A stretch of 10,290 nucleotides of DNA from Limnoraphis robusta CS-951 (lineage in GTDB: Bacteria > Cyanobacteriota > Cyanobacteriia > Cyanobacteriales > Microcoleaceae). Position numbers and translations under genes: made by a program. This document shows positions 6,329 through 10,290 of the stretch, piece by piece. The stretch covers positions 4,611-14,900 of the forward strand of contig NZ_LATL02000046.1 of the NCBI RefSeq assembly GCF_000972705.2, in the 5' to 3' direction. The notes below the pieces were generated by a model. That model was not told where the DNA came from. It saw only the letters and a program-made list of their open reading frames with translations, and did not search any database. The stretch's first letter is position 1. Each line of letters starts with the position of its first letter.

Positions 6329-7265
6329 GTAACATCTCCGTCGCTTTCTCTAAAATATTGACCACCGCCACACCATTCCACCCATCAGAACGGGGACGTT
6401 TTCGAGTTTGAACACAGTCTAAAAAATGTTCACATTCAATCTTCAACGGTTGAGTATCTGCCACTTCCACCTCATAGCTTCCCTCATCCCGATTGTTAAA
6501 ATTCTCATCCACGCCCTTATCATAAACCGTGATTTTTTGCAAGACCTCATCATAAACCAGCATTTGCTTTTCCGCAATTACCACCGTCGTTCTCGTTAAT
6601 AAAGGCCAGTACCAAGAACAGTGAATGTGAGCCGTTTTTCCGCCTTCAAACTCCAAGTCAACATGAACATTATCTTCTATTCCCGACTGCAACATCGCAT
6701 GACCGCTTGCTTTCACCCGAGTCAGCGCTGGCTGTCCCAATAAGTCCAACACTACAGAGATATCATGGGGAGCAAACGACCACCAAACGTTTTCTTCTCG
6801 CCGAACTTTCCCCAATTTCACCCGTTGCGTTGAGACGTGCAACACTTCTCCAGCTTTCCCCGTCGCCAAATAGTCCCGCATCCAGCTAATCGCAGGTTGA
6901 TACAGCAGGAGATGACCAACCATCAATATCCGAGACTTTTCCTCAGCATATTCCGCCAAGTGTCGGGCTTCAGACGCTTGTAAAGTCATCGGCTTCTCAA
7001 CAAACACATCCTTACCCGCCCCCAATGCAGTCAGGGCCAACTGATAATGAGTTGGGGCGGGAGTCGCTAAAACCACTGCGGGTATATCGGTTTCTAACCC
7101 TTGGTTATATTCTTCATAAGTGGGAACATCCAGATAAGTTTGAGCAATTTGCTCTCGTAACGATGAGTTAACCTCTACCACTCCGGCCAAAGCGCCCAAC
7201 TGATAAAAGTTTTTGACCAAATTCCGGCCCCAATTTCCCGCCCCAACGACAATAACTTGATTCAC
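6321..7265 (-). CDS. wbpB: UDP-N-acetylglucosaminuronate 3-dehydrogenase, WbpB/WlbA-like (Gfo/Idh/MocA)
   Basis: This 314-residue protein is a Gfo/Idh/MocA oxidoreductase. The N-terminal Rossmann fold begins VIVVGAGNWGRN (4-15), the EKP motif is at 90-92 with its catalytic Lys, a VGHLLLYQPA segment follows at 116-125, and FAPHDIS (164-170) supplies the conserved His-Asp pair. The C-terminal half is the beta-sheet substrate domain. WbpB/WlbA enzymes oxidise C3 of UDP-GlcNAcA with NAD+, and in some species the NADH is recycled with 2-oxoglutarate, coupling the step to the aminotransferase. The placement between a UDP-sugar 6-dehydrogenase and a WbpD-like acetyltransferase supports that role over other Gfo/Idh/MocA activities. 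The start is GTG at 7263-7265, with AAGG about ten bases upstream. It overlaps the TGA of the preceding gene as GTGA, a strong sign of coupled translation. Confidence 0.87.
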   Translation of the reverse strand: MNQVIVVGAGNWGRNLVKNFYQLGALAGVVEVNSSLREQIAQTYLDVPTYEEYNQGLETDIPAVVLATPAPTHYQLALTALGAGKDVFVEKPMTLQASEARHLAEYAEEKSRILMVGHLLLYQPAISWMRDYLATGKAGEVLHVSTQRVKLGKVRREENVWWSFAPHDISVVLDLLGQPALTRVKASGHAMLQSGIEDNVHVDLEFEGGKTAHIHCSWYWPLLTRTTVVIAEKQMLVYDEVLQKITVYDKGVDENFNNRDEGSYEVEVADTQPLKIECEHFLDCVQTRKRPRSDGWNGVAVVNILEKATEMLHG

Positions 7266-8593
7266 AGCAACGTCACCTTTTCCCGATTACAGTCTAAATG
7301 CCGAGTGACACCCCGCGTATCCAGAACGGCCTTTGCCTTCTCAACCACATGAACATAGTCAATCTGGCTATGATCGGTGGCAATCACAACTAAGTCTACA
7401 GCCTTTAGGGTCGCTTCTGTGAGTTCAACTGAGGACAATGTACAATCTCCCACTTGAATTTCCGGCACATAGGGGTCATGGTACATCACTTTGACTCCAT
7501 CTTCTAAAAAATAGCTGATTACTTCAATCGCTGGCGACTCTCGCCAATCTCCTAAATCCTTCTTATAAGCCGCTCCCATCACCAAAATTTTAGCTCGACT
7601 GGGTGCAATCCCCTTGTGATTTAGAACTCGCCAAGCTTTCTGGCGGACAAACTCGGGCATTTTTCTGTTGATTTCCCCAGCCAAAGCGATAAAATGGGTG
7701 CTGAAATTAAATTCTTTGGCTTTCCATTCCAAATAGTGGGGGTCTAAAGGAATACAGTGTCCACCCACTCCAGGGCCAGGATAAAAGGGCATAATTCCAA
7801 AAGGTTTAGTATTAGCAGCATCTAATACTTCCCAAACGTTCAGGTTCATACAATCACAGAGCATTGCCAACTCATTAACCAAGGCAATATTAACCGCCCT
7901 GAAGGTATTTTCAAAAACCTTAACCAACTCCGCCGCTTTCGCACTGCTGACCGGAACAACGTGTTCAATGGTTTGGGCATAGAATAAAGTAGCCACCGCT
8001 AATGAATTGGCATCGGAAGCTCCCACAACTTTGTTGGTGTTTTTTGTGGTATATCTTTTATTACCCGGATCGACCCGTTCGGGAGAGTGAGCTAGGAAAA
8101 AGTCTTCTCCCTGTTTTAGCCCACTCACTTCTTCCAAAATTGGTTTCATTACTTCGTCGGTGGTTCCGGGGTATGTGGTCGATTCCAAAGAAATTAACTG
8201 TCCCGGCCGTAAATGATGAGCAATTTCATTTGTTACATTCTCAATATAGCTTAAATCCGGTGTCAGGTTCTTCGTTAAAGGGGTGGGGACACACACCACA
8301 ATCACATCTGCATCTGAAATCGGTTCAAACGTGGTAAAAGCCCGCAACTTTCCACTTTCAACCGCTTGCTTTAGCTCCTCATCTTTGACATCACTGATAT
8401 AATTTTGGGCTTGATTCACCTGTTCAGTTCTCTGGGGGTTCTGCTCCACTCCTAAAACCTGAAAACCAACTTTGGTTTTTTCCACAGCAAAAGGTAAGCC
8501 CACATATCCCAACCCCACAATTCCTATAATTGCTGTCCGATTTTCAATTTTGTTTTTCAGTTGATTCAATACAACTTTTTGATTGTCTATCAT
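7262..8593 (-). CDS. wbpA: UDP-N-acetylglucosamine 6-dehydrogenase, WbpA-like
   Basis: This 443-residue nucleotide-sugar dehydrogenase contains the UDP-Glc/UDP-ManNAc dehydrogenase domains in order. The N-terminal NAD-binding fold has GIVGLGYVGLP (24-34), VVCVPTPL (99-106) and LESTTYPGTT (136-145). The central helical domain has ELVKVFENTFRAVNIALVNE with a conserved Lys near 225, and GPGVGGHCIPLDPHY with the catalytic Cys at 280. The C-terminal UDP-binding fold has GAAYKKDLGDWRESP. The family oxidises C6 of a UDP-hexose to a uronic acid in two NAD+-dependent steps. The SPERVDPGN segment and the following wbpB-, wbpD- and wbpE-like genes point to UDP-GlcNAc as substrate rather than UDP-Glc or UDP-ManNAc; this is a context inference. 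It appears to be first in its transcription unit, after a 128-base gap holding a candidate promoter. Its ATG has only a weak AAAG upstream. Confidence 0.9.
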   Translation of the reverse strand: MIDNQKVVLNQLKNKIENRTAIIGIVGLGYVGLPFAVEKTKVGFQVLGVEQNPQRTEQVNQAQNYISDVKDEELKQAVESGKLRAFTTFEPISDADVIVVCVPTPLTKNLTPDLSYIENVTNEIAHHLRPGQLISLESTTYPGTTDEVMKPILEEVSGLKQGEDFFLAHSPERVDPGNKRYTTKNTNKVVGASDANSLAVATLFYAQTIEHVVPVSSAKAAELVKVFENTFRAVNIALVNELAMLCDCMNLNVWEVLDAANTKPFGIMPFYPGPGVGGHCIPLDPHYLEWKAKEFNFSTHFIALAGEINRKMPEFVRQKAWRVLNHKGIAPSRAKILVMGAAYKKDLGDWRESPAIEVISYFLEDGVKVMYHDPYVPEIQVGDCTLSSVELTEATLKAVDLVVIATDHSQIDYVHVVEKAKAVLDTRGVTRHLDCNREKVTLL

Positions 8594-8619
8594 CGCTTTA
8601 ACATTTATTCAAAACCCAA

Positions 8620-8656
8620 TTTATATTACCATAAAACTTGATCGTTAAAACGTCAA
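8620..8656 (-). promoter_or_regulatory. Candidate promoter for the wbpA-wbpE operon
   Basis: In the 128-base gap before wbpA, the - strand holds two overlapping sigma-70-like arrangements. One is TTGACG (8651-8656) and TATGGT (8628-8633) with a 17-base spacer. The other is TTAACG (8643-8648) and TATAAA (8620-8625), also with 17 bases. Both sit 27-63 bases before the ATG. The region is A+T-rich, so chance matches are likely. Confidence 0.35.
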
Positions 8657-8721
8657 TCCTATTGATATTGTTTTCGGTAAATTTTTGTTTGTTATTTTCA
8701 ATAATGCCTATACCTAGCGAG

Positions 8722-10290
8722 TTATTTTGATTGATAGACTTGATAAAACTCATCGATTTGTTCCCATCTGTAAAAGTGTTTTGTATATCGAGAGCCAAGA
8801 CATCTATCCAGATATTCACGACTTACAGATAATTTACTCCTAAATTTTAAATATTTACGATTGTACCATTTTTCGCTACTTAAAATTTTGTTTAAAAATG
8901 GGACTTGTTTCAAATCAAAAAACTTGTTGATCAGATTTTTCTTTTCGGAATCTGGCAATTCAAATTGCATTACTAAAATGTGATATTTTTGGTGTATATA
9001 TGTTTTCCATCCGAGCGCAGAAAAGGATGTCTCATAAATATCCAATCCAAACCAATCTCGAAACTTTTTATCAACCTCAGTTAAATAAAAAGCAGGATCA
9101 AGACTGAGAAACTTATCAATCATATCATTAATATCTATATCATTAATTTGCATCTTAGTCAATGCGGGATAATGTTTTTCTATATTGTTAAAGAAACCAA
9201 AAATATTCACTTCAATAGGATTTCGGACAAGACAGATTACTTTTAGGTCTTGATTTGATCCGTTATTGAATATCCAGAAATTTTCCCAATAATCTTCTTG
9301 ACTCAAGTTTTGACCGATAGACTGTTGATTTGAAAACTTAATCTCAATCTTATGGATAGACGAACAAACTGTTACTACATCTTCCAGAGAAATGTACCGA
9401 TATAGTAAGCGTTCTTGATCTGAATTTTTAGAGCTTATACTCAATATATTGCTCCGCATTTCTCCACGCAGTACATTGGCTTTTTGATGATGAGGAATAA
9501 TATCTGTTAAACTTTTTAAAGCCGTAATTGCATCATTTATTCTACCCAGCCTCGCCAAACTCACAGCCTTTCCGTAATACAACCCGACTTGATCAGGACG
9601 AAAAGCAATACACTCTTCAAACAATTGAAAAGCTTCTATATTCTTACCTGTATTCAGTTTCTCTAAAGCTTGCTTTCTAATCCCATGAAAATACTGTCTG
9701 CCACTTAATCGATGATGATCTATTACTCTCTCTGCTTCCGAATCACGAACCAATTTAGTCGGATGATTTAAGGGGAACGAAACCGCTTCTAAAGGGATAT
9801 TTGCAATTTCATCAAACTCTTGATTTGTATGGGCTGCATCAACTCCAAAACCAAGATTAGAAATTAAATTAACATTTGACCCCAGACACAAACCCCGATG
9901 TAAAAAACAGGTAAAAGTCCACGCCCATCCCCAAGAATTAAACCCCTCATAAACCAGGTCAAAAATATTTGACCAATACTGAACAGCCCGTTCATTTACC
10001 AGCAAATCATCTAACCATTTTGTGTCTCGAAGTTGGGGCCATAGTTTCAGACTGCCATCATACAATTTCCAGGCTCTACGCCAAGTTGCCCATCCCCAAT
10101 AAAAACTATACTGAGAAAAATAATAACTAGAATCTGTACACTGATAACCGTGCGTATTTTCTCCAGTAATCTGCATCACCTGAGTCTCATCCCGATATCG
10201 TTCCAACAACTCCTGGCAAAAGTAAAAAAACGTCGGGTCAGGTACACAATCATCCTCTAAGATAATCGCTTCTTCTACCAAACTAAAAAC
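8722..10290 (-). CDS. Glycosyltransferase-like, TPR and capsular-synthesis (NKWYS-like) fusion, N-terminus outside the window
   Basis: The frame is open to the window edge, leaving 522 visible residues; a TTG at 10281 lies mid-domain and is not the start. Residues 1 to about 195 look like the C-terminal half of a glycosyltransferase: EEAIILEDDCVPDP with an acidic triad typical of metal-dependent GT-A enzymes, then SFYWGWATWRRAW and SWGWAWTF. Residues about 200-270 form two TPR-like units. From about 345 to the end the sequence recalls the putative capsular polysaccharide synthesis family (Pfam NKWYS), which is sulfotransferase-like: KVICLVRNPIEVNIFGFF, FGLDIYETSF and YLDRCLGSRYTKHFY. I see no sulfate-donor P-loop (such as a GKVGSS-type motif) before LVRNP, so sulfotransfer is doubtful. 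The gene is A+T-rich and lies upstream of the wbpA operon on the same strand. The glycosyltransferase and TPR calls are moderate; the third module is by remembered family pattern. Confidence 0.7.
   Translation of the reverse strand, partial: VFSLVEEAIILEDDCVPDPTFFYFCQELLERYRDETQVMQITGENTHGYQCTDSSYYFSQYSFYWGWATWRRAWKLYDGSLKLWPQLRDTKWLDDLLVNERAVQYWSNIFDLVYEGFNSWGWAWTFTCFLHRGLCLGSNVNLISNLGFGVDAAHTNQEFDEIANIPLEAVSFPLNHPTKLVRDSEAERVIDHHRLSGRQYFHGIRKQALEKLNTGKNIEAFQLFEECIAFRPDQVGLYYGKAVSLARLGRINDAITALKSLTDIIPHHQKANVLRGEMRSNILSISSKNSDQERLLYRYISLEDVVTVCSSIHKIEIKFSNQQSIGQNLSQEDYWENFWIFNNGSNQDLKVICLVRNPIEVNIFGFFNNIEKHYPALTKMQINDIDINDMIDKFLSLDPAFYLTEVDKKFRDWFGLDIYETSFSALGWKTYIHQKYHILVMQFELPDSEKKNLINKFFDLKQVPFLNKILSSEKWYNRKYLKFRSKLSVSREYLDRCLGSRYTKHFYRWEQIDEFYQVYQSK

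Noticed and set aside
8002..8337. A 111-residue + strand frame inside wbpA
   Set aside because: It is antisense to the conserved dehydrogenase coding region and shows no domain.
8598..8819. A 73-residue frame on the - strand that spans the gap between the fusion gene and wbpA
   Set aside because: It begins inside the fusion gene's 3' end, matches no family I know, and is composed of A+T-rich codons; chance openness of a low-G+C gap explains it.
1..10290. Search by eye for the cyanobacterial HIP1 palindrome GCGATCGC, CRISPR repeats, tRNA genes and insertion-sequence ends
   Set aside because: None was seen. The absence of HIP1 does not exclude a cyanobacterium because many lineages lack it.

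Overview
The window is a piece of a bacterial surface-polysaccharide locus, most likely from a filamentous cyanobacterium. Three things suggest this: TPR repeats fused to glycan enzymes, a glycosyltransferase N-terminus of a type I associate with cyanobacteria (EEAIILEDDCVPDP), and a possible relic of a Uma2-type nuclease. The assignment to cyanobacteria is inference. No rRNA, tRNA, CRISPR array or insertion sequence was seen.

Layout: bases 1-3393 run on the + strand. They hold the 3' part of an unassigned glycosyltransferase-like gene, a WbpI-type UDP-sugar 2-epimerase, and a protein resembling the C-terminal domain of D-glucuronyl C5-epimerase. A 149-base convergent gap follows, with an A/T-only inverted repeat and a short possible Uma2 remnant. 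Bases 3543-10290 run on the - strand. Read in transcription order from the right edge, they hold a truncated three-part protein (glycosyltransferase-like, TPR, capsular-synthesis/sulfotransferase-like), a 128-base gap with a candidate promoter, then wbpA-, wbpB-, wbpD- and wbpE-like genes with overlaps or a 20-base gap, and finally a methyltransferase-TPR gene.

Together the wbpA-, wbpB-, wbpE-, wbpD- and wbpI-like genes form a complete predicted route: UDP-GlcNAc is oxidised at C6, oxidised at C3, transaminated, N-acetylated to UDP-GlcNAc(3NAc)A, and epimerised at C2 to UDP-ManNAc(3NAc)A. The last step is encoded on the opposite strand from the other four. The next gene after the 2-epimerase looks like an enzyme that inverts C5 of uronic acids already inside a polymer. 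This raises the untested idea that the finished glycan contains C5-inverted (L-gulo or L-ido) residues. The methyltransferase and the glycosyltransferase-like proteins would assemble or decorate the chain. No flippase, polymerase, exporter or initiating transferase lies in the window.

Base composition is patchy. By hand counts on single 60-base lines, the sugar-nucleotide genes and the epimerase gene sample near 55% G+C, while the first gene, the methyltransferase-TPR gene and the last fusion gene sample at 25-32%. This fits a mosaic locus in which assembly and decoration genes have been exchanged around a conserved precursor core.
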